Positions 1 to 13,620 of a DNA stretch of 64,000 bases are shown here, piece after piece (position 1 is the first letter of the stretch; each line of letters opens with the position of its first letter). Source of the stretch: Kineosporiaceae bacterium. GTDB taxonomy: Bacteria > Actinomycetota > Actinomycetes > Actinomycetales > Kineosporiaceae. The position numbers and the translations under genes are program-made. Below the pieces are notes generated by a model that searched no databases, was not told the DNA's origin, and was given only the letters and a program-made list of their open reading frames with translations. The stretch covers positions 124,001 to 188,000 of the forward strand of contig JADJPO010000011.1 of assembly GCA_016713225.1 (NCBI GenBank), given 5' to 3'.

Positions 1-786
1 CGCCGGGCCGGAGGGTCCGCCGGCGCCCAGGACCGGGAACCGGCTGAACCCGGTTTGCGCCACCAGCCGCTCGACGTCCTGCGGGGTGTCGGTGGCGTCC
101 AGGGTGACCATCCGCTCCCGCGGGACCATCACGTCGACGGCCCGCCGCTGAGCCAGGGTGAGCGCCCCGCCGAGCAGGTCGTGCCCGGGCTCGAGCAGTC
201 CCTCCTTGCGCGACTCCGTGACGATGGCGTGCACCTCCTCGGCGGTGAACGCGCTGGTGAGCTCCTCCTTGGGCTCGACGTGCAGTGCCCGTAGCAGCAG
301 GTTGGTCACCGCGCGCAGCGCCCGGATCAGCCAGGACACCGCCCGCGCCGAGATCACCAGGGCCGGGGCGAGGGTCAGCGCCGCCCGTTCGGGCGCCGCC
401 AACGCGAGGTTCTTGGGGATCATCTCCCCCACCACCACGTGCAGATAGACCACCACCGCCAGCGCCACCGTGAACGCCACCGGGTGGACCAGCCCGTCGG
501 GCAGGCCCACCGCATGGAACGGACCCACCAGCAGGTGGGCCACGGCCGGCTCGGCCACCGCCCCCAGACCGAGCGAACAGATGGTGATGCCGAGCTGGGC
601 CGCCGCCAACATCAGCGAGACGTTCTCCATGGCCCACAACGCCGTCCGGGCGCCCCGCCGGCCGGCCTCGGCCAGTGGCTCCACCTGGCTGCGACGAGCC
701 GAGATCACCGCGAACTCGGCCCCGACGAAGAACGCATTGAGCAGCAACAGCACCACCGCGAGCAACAGCGAACCGGAGGCACTCAC
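1..786 (-). CDS. DUF21/CBS-domain membrane protein (CNNM/CorC family), partial
   Basis: This gene runs off the left edge of the window, so only the first 262 codons are visible. The start is a GTG at 786 that overlaps the TGA of the upstream gene (GTGA), which implies translational coupling. The N-terminal half is a DUF21 membrane domain with hydrophobic segments at about residues 5-25, 58-85 and 98-120 and the typical GEMIPKNLAL motif. The visible end enters a CBS domain (VMVPRERMV, then GFSRFPV). Family members are CNNM/CorC/HlyC-like proteins linked to Mg2+ or Co2+ export; the haemolysin name is historical. It is a paralogue of the gene just upstream, and such tandem pairs are common in actinomycetes. 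The substrate is unproven. Confidence 0.88.
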   Translation of the reverse strand, partial: MSASGSLLLAVVLLLLNAFFVGAEFAVISARRSQVEPLAEAGRRGARTALWAMENVSLMLAAAQLGITICSLGLGAVAEPAVAHLLVGPFHAVGLPDGLVHPVAFTVALAVVVYLHVVVGEMIPKNLALAAPERAALTLAPALVISARAVSWLIRALRAVTNLLLRALHVEPKEELTSAFTAEEVHAIVTESRKEGLLEPGHDLLGGALTLAQRRAVDVMVPRERMVTLDATDTPQDVERLVAQTGFSRFPVLGAGGPSGPA

Positions 787-2120
787 CCGCGCTCACCCCC
801 GGCGTCCGGCACAGCGTCGATCGCCAGCGGTACCGCCACCACGCGAACCCGGTCGACCCGGCGCCGGTCCATGCGTTCCACGCTCAGTTCGGCCCCGGGC
901 AGTCGCACCACGTCGCCCGCCTGGGGCAGCCGGCCCAACCGGGCCATCAGGAAGCCGGCGATGGTCTCGTACGCGGGGTCCTCGGGCACCTGCAGGCCGA
1001 TCGACTCGGCCACCTCGTCGGGGCGCATCAGCCCGGGCAGCAGGTAGCTGCCGTCGATGCGCCGCACGACCTGGTTACGCGCCCGGTCGTGCTCGTCGGA
1101 GACCTCACCGACGATCTCCTCGATGACGTCCTCGAGGGTGACGATGCCCGCGGTGCCGCCGTACTCGTCCTCCACCACGGCCAGCTGCATGCCCTGCTGG
1201 CGCAACGTGAGCAGCAACGGATCGAGCCGCAGCGTCTCGGGCACCCGCAGCACCTCGCTCACCAGGGCGGCCACCGACACCTCGGTGCGACGCTCCCGCG
1301 GCACGGCCACCGCGGACTTCACGTGCACCACGCCGACCAGATCGTCGATCCCCTCGCCCTCCACCGGGAATCGGGACAACCCGGTCCGCCGCGCCAGGGC
1401 GATCACATCGGCAGCGGTCTCGTCACGCTCGATCGTCACCACCCGCACGCGCGGGGTCATCACGTCGTCGGCGGTGTGGGCGCTGAAGTCGAGCGAGCGC
1501 GTGAGCAGGATGGCGGTCTGTTCATCGAGGGTGCCCGCCTCGGCGCTGCGCCGCACCAGTGCGGCCAGTTCGTCCGGCGTCCGCCCGGCCGAGAGCTCTT
1601 CGGTCGGCTCGATCCCCAACCCTCGCAGGAACCGGTTGGCGCTGCCGTTGAGCAGCGTGATCAACGGCAGGACGGCGCGGGTGAACGCACGCTGCGGGCC
1701 GGCCACCACCTTGGCGGTCGCCAGCGGCACGGAGATGCCCAGGTTCTGCGGCAGCAGTTCGCCGACCACCATCGAGAACACCGTGGCCAGGAACAGGCCC
1801 AGGCCGACCGCGACGGGCGCGGCGGCGTCCTCGGACAACCCCAGCGAGACCAGCGGGGGCTCGAGCAGCTGCGCCAGCGACGGCTCGACCAGATAACCCA
1901 CGATGAGGGTGGTGATCGTGATCCCCACCTGCGCCCCGGACAACTGGGTGGACAGCGACCGCATCGCGGTCAGCACCCCGTTCGCCCGGGTGTCCCCGCC
2001 CGCCACGGCCCGCTCCACGGCGGGGCGGTCCAGACTGACCAGGGAGAACTCGGCCGCGACGAACACCGCGGTGCCGAGGGTGAGGATCACGCCCACGCCG
2101 AGGAACAACCAGGCGCTCAC
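783..2120 (-). CDS. DUF21/CBS/CorC_HlyC-domain transport-associated membrane protein
   Basis: The 445-residue product has the full CNNM/CorC layout. A DUF21 transmembrane domain covers about residues 1-190, with hydrophobic stretches near 5-25, 60-85 and 100-125 and the GELLPQNLGI motif. A CBS pair covers about 205-330 (DVMTPRVRVV, GLSRFPVEG, EDEYGGTAGIVTLEDVIEEI), and a CorC_HlyC domain covers about 345-435. The family is associated with divalent-cation homeostasis in the cytoplasmic membrane. The gene lies 37 bp downstream of guaB1 and overlaps the next paralogue by 4 bp, so the three probably form one transcript. Adenine nucleotides often bind CBS pairs, which would fit the purine-enzyme neighbour, but that link is inference. 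Confidence 0.9.
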   Translation of the reverse strand: MSAWLFLGVGVILTLGTAVFVAAEFSLVSLDRPAVERAVAGGDTRANGVLTAMRSLSTQLSGAQVGITITTLIVGYLVEPSLAQLLEPPLVSLGLSEDAAAPVAVGLGLFLATVFSMVVGELLPQNLGISVPLATAKVVAGPQRAFTRAVLPLITLLNGSANRFLRGLGIEPTEELSAGRTPDELAALVRRSAEAGTLDEQTAILLTRSLDFSAHTADDVMTPRVRVVTIERDETAADVIALARRTGLSRFPVEGEGIDDLVGVVHVKSAVAVPRERRTEVSVAALVSEVLRVPETLRLDPLLLTLRQQGMQLAVVEDEYGGTAGIVTLEDVIEEIVGEVSDEHDRARNQVVRRIDGSYLLPGLMRPDEVAESIGLQVPEDPAYETIAGFLMARLGRLPQAGDVVRLPGAELSVERMDRRRVDRVRVVAVPLAIDAVPDAGGERG

Positions 2121-2157
2121 GGGGTCAACTCTACCGGCGACGACCGGGGGTACTCGC

Positions 2158-7566
<5,409 letters not shown>

Positions 7567-7572
7567 CGGGGA

Positions 7573-7606
7573 TGACCGCCTGTCTCGCCCGGCGGGCAGG
7601 CGGTCA
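7573..7606 (+). terminator. kgd terminator hairpin
   Basis: A perfect 10-bp inverted repeat, TGACCGCCTG at 7573-7582 and CAGGCGGTCA at 7597-7606, starts 6 bp after the kgd stop codon. There is no long U-tract, as is usual in high-GC actinomycetes. Confidence 0.65.
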
Positions 7607-7670
7607 CCTCGGCAGCAGTCAGCTCGGCGGGCCCTCGGTTGGGCTGACTCCAGCTCGGGACGGTGGCCTC

Positions 7671-7770
7671 CGTGCTTGTGCGGTCACTTCCGTGCTTGTG
7701 CGGTCACTTCCGTGCTTGTGCGGTCACTTCCGTGCTTGTGCGGTCACTTCCGTGCTTGTGCGGTCACTTC
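7671..7770. repeat. Tandem 20-bp repeat array (about 5 copies)
   Basis: The unit CGGTCACTTCCGTGCTTGTG is repeated without change for 100 bp. An inverted partial copy (GGAAGTGACCGCAC) lies at 7819-7832, after a short region holding TGACATCGTTGTCA. A related but diverged array with the same downstream layout occurs at 48281-48458. It fills most of the 357-bp gap between kgd and the DUF6104 gene. There are no spacers, so it is not a CRISPR. An open frame can be read through it, but the repeat codons look unlike protein. Confidence 0.9.
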
Positions 7771-7818
7771 CAGCCTGTCTGCGGTCAGTTTCATGGCATG
7801 ACATCGTTGTCATCGGTC

Positions 7819-7832
7819 GGAAGTGACCGCAC
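7819..7832. repeat. Inverted copy of the 20-bp repeat core
   Basis: GGAAGTGACCGCAC is the reverse complement of the GTGCGGTCACTTCC stretch spanning adjacent repeat units upstream. It sits about 50 bp after the last direct unit and about 90 bp before the DUF6104 start. The same arrangement is seen at 48445-48458 behind the second array. Confidence 0.7.
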
Positions 7833-7923
7833 TCGCAGGGACACCGCGACCGCCCGGCGCGCTCCCGTGGCGCACCCGCGCGTCTGGGACGGCGTGGCAG
7901 CCCGGCCGCGTGAGAATGACCGG

Positions 7924-8097
7924 GTGTACTTCACCGATCGGGGCATCGAGGAACTCGACCACCGCCGGGGCGAGGAGCAGGTCACCCTCGCCTGGCTGGC
8001 CGGGCGGCTGCGGGAGTTCGTGGACGAGCATCCCGAGTTCGAGGTACCGGTGGAGCGGCTGGCCACCTGGCTGGCCCGCCTGGACGACGAGGACTGA
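7924..8097 (+). CDS. DUF6104 family protein
   Basis: This is a 57-residue acidic soluble protein starting at GTG 7924 with VYFTDRGIEELDHRRGEEQVTLAWLAGRLREF and ending in LARLDDED (quoted in part). The pattern matches a small actinobacterial family of unknown function that is usually found beside kgd. The open frame extends upstream to 7663 through the 20-bp repeats, but homology begins only at this GTG. The charged helical content suggests a small helical domain. Function is unknown; conserved linkage to kgd suggests a role related to it or to the next gene. Confidence 0.8.
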   Translation: MYFTDRGIEELDHRRGEEQVTLAWLAGRLREFVDEHPEFEVPVERLATWLARLDDED

Positions 8098-8123
8098 CCG
8101 ACGATGGACGGGGGTGGCCGGTC

Positions 8124-8807
8124 ATGACGCAGGCGTCGACGCCGGAGGCGACTCCGGGTGAGGGTCTGGAGCTCAGTGCCTGGGACGAGATGACGGAGCG
8201 GGTCCGGGTGCGCGAGCTGCGGGTGTGTGTCGTGGGTGACGCACTGGTGGCCGGGATCGGCGACCCGCGATCGCTCGGTTGGGTGGGCCGGGTCGGTGCC
8301 CGGACGCCGCGCGCCGAGGCCCTGGTCTCGTTGTTCCCGCTCGGGGTGCCCGGCGAGACGAGTGCCGACCTGGTGTCCCGGTGGCGTGAGGAGAGCGCCC
8401 GGCGTTTCAACGGCCTCGATCCCGAGGACTGCCGTTTGGTGATCGGCCTGGGTCGTGAGGACGTCTACCAGCTGGTGTCGTTGCCGCGCTCTCGGCTGAA
8501 CCTGGCCAACATGCTCGACGAGTGCGCGGCCCGTCCGCTGCAGGCGGTCGTGGTGGGGCCGCCACCCGGCCCGGACGAGCGGCTGAACTCGCGGATCGGT
8601 GAGCTCTCAGGGGCTTTCGCCGACGTCTGCCTGCGTCGCCGGGTGCCCTACATCGACACCTTCACCCCCCTGGTCGCGCACGAGGACTGGCTGACCGACC
8701 TTGCCGCCGGCGACGGCCGCCACCCCGGACAGGCCGGCTACGGCCTGATCGCCTGGTTGGTGCTGCACGGCGGCTGGAACCGGTTCCTGGGGCTGCCCGA
8801 GGCCTGA
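8124..8807 (+). CDS. SGNH/GDSL-fold protein with altered nucleophile motif
   Basis: The product of 227 residues has the SGNH hydrolase order of blocks: block I near residue 38 as VVGDALVAGIGDP, a Gly at LGVPGETSADL, and block V near residue 194 as DGRHPGQAGY, which supplies the Asp and His of the catalytic set. The GDS serine of block I is replaced by Ala (GDA), so the usual nucleophile appears to be missing. There is no signal peptide, so it is probably cytoplasmic. It follows DUF6104 by 26 bp and may be co-transcribed. It may be a non-catalytic or differently acting SGNH protein; no substrate can be assigned. Confidence 0.75.
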   Translation: MTQASTPEATPGEGLELSAWDEMTERVRVRELRVCVVGDALVAGIGDPRSLGWVGRVGARTPRAEALVSLFPLGVPGETSADLVSRWREESARRFNGLDPEDCRLVIGLGREDVYQLVSLPRSRLNLANMLDECAARPLQAVVVGPPPGPDERLNSRIGELSGAFADVCLRRRVPYIDTFTPLVAHEDWLTDLAAGDGRHPGQAGYGLIAWLVLHGGWNRFLGLPEA

Positions 8808-8826
8808 CGGGCGGTCGTCGATCCGA

Positions 8827-8872
8827 CTCGGGCTTCAGCTCGGGCTTCGGGTTGGGCTTCGGGTTGGGCTCA
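8827..8872. repeat. Short imperfect GGGCTTCGGGTT tandem repeat
   Basis: Four near-copies of a 12-bp unit rich in GGGCTTCGG run between the stop of the SGNH gene and the stop of the convergent MFS gene. It may come from replication slippage. No stem-loop stands out here. Confidence 0.5.
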
Positions 8873-10105
8873 GGTGCGGGTCAGGTCACGCACCGACGGT
8901 GCAGCCACCGGCGCGACGTCCACCACGAACATCACCGCTGCGACCACCAGCAGCCAGCTGCGCACCCCGACCAGCGCCGAGATCGGCCCGGTCACGGCGA
9001 GCCCGATCGGTCGCATCACGAACGAGCCGACGGCGTCCAGCGACATCACGCGGGCGAGCTTGTCCGGCGGCACGCGGGTCTGGATCGCGGTGTCCCACTG
9101 CACGCTGAACACCTCGAGCCCGAACCCGTGTCCGAACGCCCCCACGATGATCACCGCAACGCCGACGGCGCCGTCCGCCGGCAGTGCCAACGCGAGCGGG
9201 AACGCCGCCGTGCCCGCCAGGAACAGCGTGCCGGTCAGCAACAGCCGTCGCGGCCGGTAGCGAAGACACACCAGGCCGCCCAGGATGAACCCGGCCATGA
9301 GCGCCGCCATGGCCCAGCCCCAGGTGGCCTCGCCGTGATCACGACGGACGACGAGCGGGCCGAGCACGCCCTGCACCCCGCCGTAGAGCAGGTGGTAGAT
9401 CATCGCCTGCAGCAGCATCAACCACAGCCAGGTGCGGGAGAACACCTCGGCGAAACCCTCGCGCAGCTCGGTCAGCATCGACGTCGTCGTGCCCGAGGCG
9501 GGCTCGCCTCCGGTCTGCTCCCCCGAGGTGTGCCATCGGCCCACCCGGACCTGGGCATAGCAGCCGGCGGCGATCACGAAGGTGAGGGCGTCGACGGCGA
9601 TCGCCCAGCCCGGGCCGAGCACCGCCACCAGGATGCCGCCGACCGCGAACCCCGCGGTCAGGGCGGTGTTCGCTGCCAGCCGGCGCCAGGTGATCGCGGT
9701 GGGCAACGCCTCGCGCGGAACCGTCTGCGAGAGGATGGCCTCGGCCGACGGCGTCCGCAGCGCGGACAACACGGCCGTGCCCGCGGCCGCGACACCCAAC
9801 AGCCCGATGCTCGCCCTGCCGAGCAGCCAGGTCACGGCGACCGCACCCTGGACGACGGCGAGCAATGCCGAGGTCCAGACCATCAGTGCCCGCCGCGACC
9901 AGCGGTCCCCGAGCACCCCGGCGGCCAGGCTGGTCACCACGTCCAGCCCGGCGTACACCGCCATGACCAGGCCGAGTTGGGTAGCCGAGCCGCCGAGCCG
10001 CAACACGGCGAAGGCCAACGCCACCGGGCCGATCGCGTTGCCGAACGCGTCGACGGTGCGCCCGACGACCAGCCAGCGGAACGGGTGGGATGCCCAGGGG
10101 CTCAC
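8870..10105 (-). CDS. MFS transporter (probable drug/metabolite exporter)
   Basis: The 411-residue integral membrane protein has about 12 hydrophobic segments and the family hallmark between TM2 and TM3 (GVLGDRWSRRALM). The start is GTG 10105, overlapping the TGA of the preceding gene as GTGA. The longer open frame upstream is an out-of-frame extension through that gene and was discarded. The N-terminus (WLVVGRTVDAFGNAIGPVALAF) and central loop resemble EntS/NreB-like exporters of the major facilitator superfamily. Coupling to a quinone oxidoreductase-like gene hints at export of a small redox-active compound, but the substrate is unknown. Confidence 0.88.
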   Translation of the reverse strand: MSPWASHPFRWLVVGRTVDAFGNAIGPVALAFAVLRLGGSATQLGLVMAVYAGLDVVTSLAAGVLGDRWSRRALMVWTSALLAVVQGAVAVTWLLGRASIGLLGVAAAGTAVLSALRTPSAEAILSQTVPREALPTAITWRRLAANTALTAGFAVGGILVAVLGPGWAIAVDALTFVIAAGCYAQVRVGRWHTSGEQTGGEPASGTTTSMLTELREGFAEVFSRTWLWLMLLQAMIYHLLYGGVQGVLGPLVVRRDHGEATWGWAMAALMAGFILGGLVCLRYRPRRLLLTGTLFLAGTAAFPLALALPADGAVGVAVIIVGAFGHGFGLEVFSVQWDTAIQTRVPPDKLARVMSLDAVGSFVMRPIGLAVTGPISALVGVRSWLLVVAAVMFVVDVAPVAAPSVRDLTRT

Positions 10106-11076
10106 CGAGGACGGGTGAACACGATCTTGCCCATCACGTCGCCCTGGGCCAGCTTGGCGAAGCCCGCGTGGGCCTCCTCCAACGGCAGCACGGTGTCGAT
10201 CACCGGACGCACGCCGGTCGTCCGGCAGAACTGCATCAAGCGCTCGAGTTCCTCGCGGGTGCCCATGGTCGAACCGATCACCTTCAGCTGCAGGAAGAAG
10301 ATGCGGTTCAGCTCCGTGGCGGTCGGGTTCGGTCCGGAGGTCGCGCCCGAGATCACCACGGCACCACCTTGTTTCAGCGAACGCAATGAATGCGACCAGG
10401 TGGCCGCGCCGACGGTCTCCATCACGGCGTCCACCCGTTCGGGCAACCGAGCTCCGTTCTCGAACACGGCATCCGCCCCGAGCTCGACCGCCCGCTCCCG
10501 CTTGGCGCCGTCCCGGCTGGTGACCCACACCCGGTACCCGGCAGCGCGGCCGAGCACGATCAGCGCGGTCGAGACGCCCCCACCCGCCCCCTGCACCAGC
10601 ACCGTCGCCCCCGGAGTCAACCCGGCCTGGGTGAACAGCATCCGGTAGGCCGTCAGCCAGGCCGTGGGCAGGCACGCGGCGTCCTCGAACGACAGCTCGG
10701 CCGGCTTGGGCAGCAGGTTGCGCCGCGGCACCACCACCTGGTCGGCGAAGGTGCCTTGAAACCGTTCGGAGAGAATCGATCTGCGAGGGTCCATGGTCTC
10801 ATCGCCCCGGTAGTCGGGGTCGCCGATGATCGAGTGGACGACGACCTCGTTGCCGTCCTCGTCCAGCCCCGCCGCATCGCAGCCCAGGATCATCGGCAGG
10901 GCCTTCTCACCCAGGCCGACCCCGCGCAGGCTCCAGAGGTCATGGTGGTTCAGGCTGGTGGCCTTGATCCGCACCCGCGCCCAGCCCTCGGGTACCTCGG
11001 GGTCGGGCCGGGAGCCGACCTCCAGGCCGGACAAGGGGTCGTCGGGCGAGATCCGGGCGGCGTACGCAGCGAGCAT
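10102..11076 (-). CDS. Zinc-binding dehydrogenase / NADPH:quinone oxidoreductase-like (MDR family)
   Basis: This is a medium-chain dehydrogenase/reductase of 324 residues. The ATG at 11076 gives the family start MLAAYAARISPDDPL and is preceded by a GGTGAG sequence; the open frame to 11241 is not needed. The N-terminal GroES-like fold has SLNHHDLWSLRG and LGCDAAG. The Rossmann domain has VLVQGAGGGVSTALI for NADP(H). The Cys/His ligands of the structural zinc lobe are not evident, which fits the quinone oxidoreductase branch. It probably reduces enones or quinones with NADPH in the cytoplasm. It is coupled by 4 bp to the MFS exporter downstream. Confidence 0.85.
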   Translation of the reverse strand: MLAAYAARISPDDPLSGLEVGSRPDPEVPEGWARVRIKATSLNHHDLWSLRGVGLGEKALPMILGCDAAGLDEDGNEVVVHSIIGDPDYRGDETMDPRRSILSERFQGTFADQVVVPRRNLLPKPAELSFEDAACLPTAWLTAYRMLFTQAGLTPGATVLVQGAGGGVSTALIVLGRAAGYRVWVTSRDGAKRERAVELGADAVFENGARLPERVDAVMETVGAATWSHSLRSLKQGGAVVISGATSGPNPTATELNRIFFLQLKVIGSTMGTREELERLMQFCRTTGVRPVIDTVLPLEEAHAGFAKLAQGDVMGKIVFTRPR

Positions 11077-11138
11077 GGGCTCACCGTAACCGTGCCACGA
11101 ACTCGGTTTCACGCTCTGCAGGGCGCAGAATCGGCGCT

Positions 11139-11438
11139 GTGTGGTTCCTGGTGCGGGTGAGCGGTCGTTCCATGCAGCCGACCCTGAGTCCGGGCGACAT
11201 CCTGCTGGTGCGCCGCGGCCGGTCCGGCGCCGCCGTGACACGCCTGGCCCTGGTCGACCTGGGCGGTGGGCGCCCGATCGCCGTCAAGCGCCTCACGAAC
11301 CGCCGGGACGACGGCTGGTGGGTCGAGCGGGACAACCCGGCCGAGGGCGTCGACTCCTGGCTGGTCGGCACCCTGCACGACGAGGCCGTGCACGGCGTCG
11401 TCCTGGCCCGGCTGTGGCCCCGGCCCCGGCGGCTGTGA
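11139..11438 (+). CDS. sodX: Nickel-type superoxide dismutase maturation protease (S24/S26 family)
   Basis: This 99-residue peptidase has the S26 core only. The serine is in SGRSMQPTLSPGDILLV (Ser11) and the general-base lysine is in IAVKRLTNR (Lys50). It has no membrane anchor. The start is GTG 11139. In other actinomycetes this family member (SodX) cleaves the N-terminal leader of the NiSOD precursor so that His1 and Cys2 can bind nickel. Here sodN lies about 2.2 kb downstream on the same strand instead of directly adjacent, with two minus-strand genes between. Assignment rests on length, dyad and the presence of sodN nearby. Confidence 0.88.
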   Translation: MWFLVRVSGRSMQPTLSPGDILLVRRGRSGAAVTRLALVDLGGGRPIAVKRLTNRRDDGWWVERDNPAEGVDSWLVGTLHDEAVHGVVLARLWPRPRRL

Positions 11439-11456
11439 GCCGTCTCGGCGCGCTGC

Positions 11457-12746
11457 TCAGTGGGTCCGCAGCAACAGATCGCTGCACAGCAGGTCGATCA
11501 GCTCGGCGTCACGGCCCACCACCAGCGGACCGAGGCCGCGGATCGAGGGCGCACCCACCGGGACGGGCACCCGGAAGGGTCCGCGCAGCAGCTGCCAGGC
11601 CCGGCACTCGTCGCTCGACGAGATACTCAGGAGCGACGTCCCGGGCGGCACCGTGAGGTGACCGGCGGCGCTCACGTCATCACCCGGGGCACCGGCCAGC
11701 TGCGCGAGGCCGCCGACGCCCGATGTGTCCATGGTCTGGGACGAGGTGGACGAGCCTCGGGCCGACTCCGGGACCGAGGCCTTCCTGCGGGTGGGCGTCC
11801 GCCGCGGCGGGTTGCCCTTGATCTGCGAGGAGCCCGACGCAGACGGCGCCTTGGTCCTCGGATGCCCCGTGCTCCGGCGACCCGAGGTGGCCTTGGTGCT
11901 GTTCGAGGACGGAGACTGGGTTGTGTGCTCCGTCGAGGGGTCCCGAGCCGGCTCCGAGGGTGACGACGGGTCCGCAGACGTCGGGGGGCTGGTGACCGGA
12001 GCCAGCCGCTCCTGGGCGGCCTCCGGGCCCTGCGGGACGTCGGCACCCGCCGTCTCGACGACAGCGGGTGTGCCAGTCGGCGAGCCGGCACCAGATCCGG
12101 CACCAGATCTGGATCCGGATCCGGGCTGCGATCTCTCGGCTGCCGATCCGCGGCCCGGCTCCTGCGGCAGTGCGTCGGCCGCCGACGCCTTCGGTGCCGA
12201 CCCGGACTGGCTGCGCGCGCTCACCCCTGCCGGGCGGAACGGGCCCTGCCCACCCGGGGACGCCGCCCCGGCGTTGACGGTGTAGACGAAGGCGGCCAGG
12301 GCGGCGCAGGCCGCGGTCGCGAGCACCGACCCGATCACCGGGCCGACCGAGACCTCCGGGGCTGCCCGACGAGCGGGCACCGGTGGCCGGGAGGTGCCCG
12401 TCATCACGGTGGCCAGATCGGCCAGGGACCACCGCGCGGCCGGGACGCGGCGACGCCGATGCCGCACCGGTGCGGCAGCGCGCACCCGACGCATCGCAGC
12501 GGCATGGAAGGCCTCCAACGCAGCGCTCTCGCCGCGCAGCTCCAGAGCGGACGCCGGGGCGCAGGCGTCGGCGAGCACGCTGACCAGTCCGTCGTAACCG
12601 GCACCGTAGGGAGCCAGCCCTTCGAGGATCCGCCGCCCGGAGGGGCCATCCACCACCCGGGTTGCCGTGGGGTGCATCAGCACCACTCCGCCTGCCGTGG
12701 CCGCACCACTCGACGGTCGGCGTTGACCGGGGAAACTGATGCTCAC
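11457..12746 (-). CDS. Single-pass membrane protein with Ser/Pro-rich outer region (candidate anti-sigma partner)
   Basis: The 429-residue protein begins at GTG 12746, overlapping the stop of the sigma factor gene (GTGA). Residues 1-130 are cytoplasmic and Arg/Ala-rich, with a run RRRRVPAARW before the membrane. A single TM spans about 134-157. The rest is a long Ser, Pro, Thr, Gly-rich region expected outside the cell, ending in a folded-looking segment (TSLLSISSSDECRAWQLLRG to LICSDLLLRTH-like end). No canonical zinc anti-sigma motif is seen. The position directly after an ECF-type sigma gene and the one-TM layout make an anti-sigma or sensor role likely by context only. Confidence 0.7.
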   Translation of the reverse strand: MSISFPGQRRPSSGAATAGGVVLMHPTATRVVDGPSGRRILEGLAPYGAGYDGLVSVLADACAPASALELRGESAALEAFHAAAMRRVRAAAPVRHRRRRVPAARWSLADLATVMTGTSRPPVPARRAAPEVSVGPVIGSVLATAACAALAAFVYTVNAGAASPGGQGPFRPAGVSARSQSGSAPKASAADALPQEPGRGSAAERSQPGSGSRSGAGSGAGSPTGTPAVVETAGADVPQGPEAAQERLAPVTSPPTSADPSSPSEPARDPSTEHTTQSPSSNSTKATSGRRSTGHPRTKAPSASGSSQIKGNPPRRTPTRRKASVPESARGSSTSSQTMDTSGVGGLAQLAGAPGDDVSAAGHLTVPPGTSLLSISSSDECRAWQLLRGPFRVPVPVGAPSIRGLGPLVVGRDAELIDLLCSDLLLRTH

Positions 12747-13375
12747 GAGGACACCTCGATTCCCTGACCGATCTCGAGTTCGACACGTGCCGGGCGGAGT
12801 TGGGCCTCGGCCGACGGCACACCGGGCATGACCCGCAGATTGCGCACCACGGGGGCGACGGTGTCGCTCGCCGCGGATCGTTCCATCACGGGATCGAGGC
12901 GCCGGGCGAGCGCGCGCAGCCCGCGCATGGCTGCCCGGCGGACGGCGCCGCGACGCATGCCGAGTACCGAGGCGGCCCCGGTCTCGTCCAGCCCCATCAC
13001 GGATTGCAGGGCCACCGCCTCGGCCTCGTCGCGGGGCAGCTCGGCGATGATCTGCAGCGCCCGGGTGGTTCGGGGCGGGGTAGGGCCTGCGCCCTCGATC
13101 GACGGCGACTGCTCCGGTACGGCGGCGAGGTGCTGGTGCGCGATGGCGCGGCCGATCCCGGCCACCCACTCGAGGAAACCGTCCAGGGTGCCGGTGAAGT
13201 CCGCCAGCCCGTCACCGACCTGATCCCAGGTCTGCTTCGCGATCAGCTCGGCCGCGCCCTCCCCCACCAGCACGGTGAGGTAACGCAGCAGGCCCGGCTG
13301 CGCTGCCCGATACAAGGCCAGGAACGCCCGCTCGTCCCCCGACCGCGCACGGCCGAGGACGTCCGAGTCGTTCAT
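12743..13375 (-). CDS. ECF-like RNA polymerase sigma factor
   Basis: The ATG at 13375 gives 210 residues (MNDSDVLGRARSGDERAFLALYR); the open frame reaches 13423. The N-terminal part matches sigma region 2 (AFLALYRAAQPGLLRYLTVLVG, quoted in part) and residues about 105-160 match region 4 (LPRDEAEAVALQSVMGLDETGAA, in part, then GMRRGAVRRAAMRGLRAL). A roughly 55-residue tail follows region 4. Region 2 is weakly conserved compared with SigR in this window. It is translationally coupled to the membrane protein downstream. The pair sits between sodX and sodN; whether it controls them is open. Confidence 0.75.
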   Translation of the reverse strand: MNDSDVLGRARSGDERAFLALYRAAQPGLLRYLTVLVGEGAAELIAKQTWDQVGDGLADFTGTLDGFLEWVAGIGRAIAHQHLAAVPEQSPSIEGAGPTPPRTTRALQIIAELPRDEAEAVALQSVMGLDETGAASVLGMRRGAVRRAAMRGLRALARRLDPVMERSAASDTVAPVVRNLRVMPGVPSAEAQLRPARVELEIGQGIEVSS

Positions 13376-13620
13376 GTCGGCGTGCACGGTCCTCCGTCGG
13401 GTCAAGAGACTGCGAAGAGTCAATGTCCGTTACGGAGTGCAGTGTTACACGTTGCGTAGGGATTTGATTACTCATTGCAGATATTTGGTGGGTTCCGTGT
13501 CGCGCCCGGGGCGCTGGTGCGCATGCCCCGGTCCGCCGGTAGGTTTCGGAGCAGCACCAGGCACGCGCCGAGCCGGGCAACCGCCGGTCGGCGCCCCCCG
13601 CGACGAAGGGAAGTGACGAG
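13376..13620. promoter_or_regulatory. Divergent control region of the sigma gene and sodN
   Basis: This 245-bp gap contains a relatively AT-rich island at about 13430-13495, the most AT-rich stretch nearby, where both divergent promoters probably lie. A GAAGGGAAG Shine-Dalgarno sequence sits about 9 bp before the sodN ATG. A nickel-responsive Nur box is expected upstream of sodN in streptomycetes, but no convincing copy could be picked by eye. Confidence 0.45.

Noticed and set aside
7671..7770. CRISPR array
   Set aside because: Units are contiguous with no spacers and no cas genes are near.
7663..7923. Coding reading of the 20-bp repeat array (MASVLVRSLPCLCGHF...) as the N-terminus of the DUF6104 protein
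   Set aside because: The known family begins at V/MYFTDRG; a 20-bp unit shifts frame each repeat, so the text cycles through three readings and is not a protein repeat.
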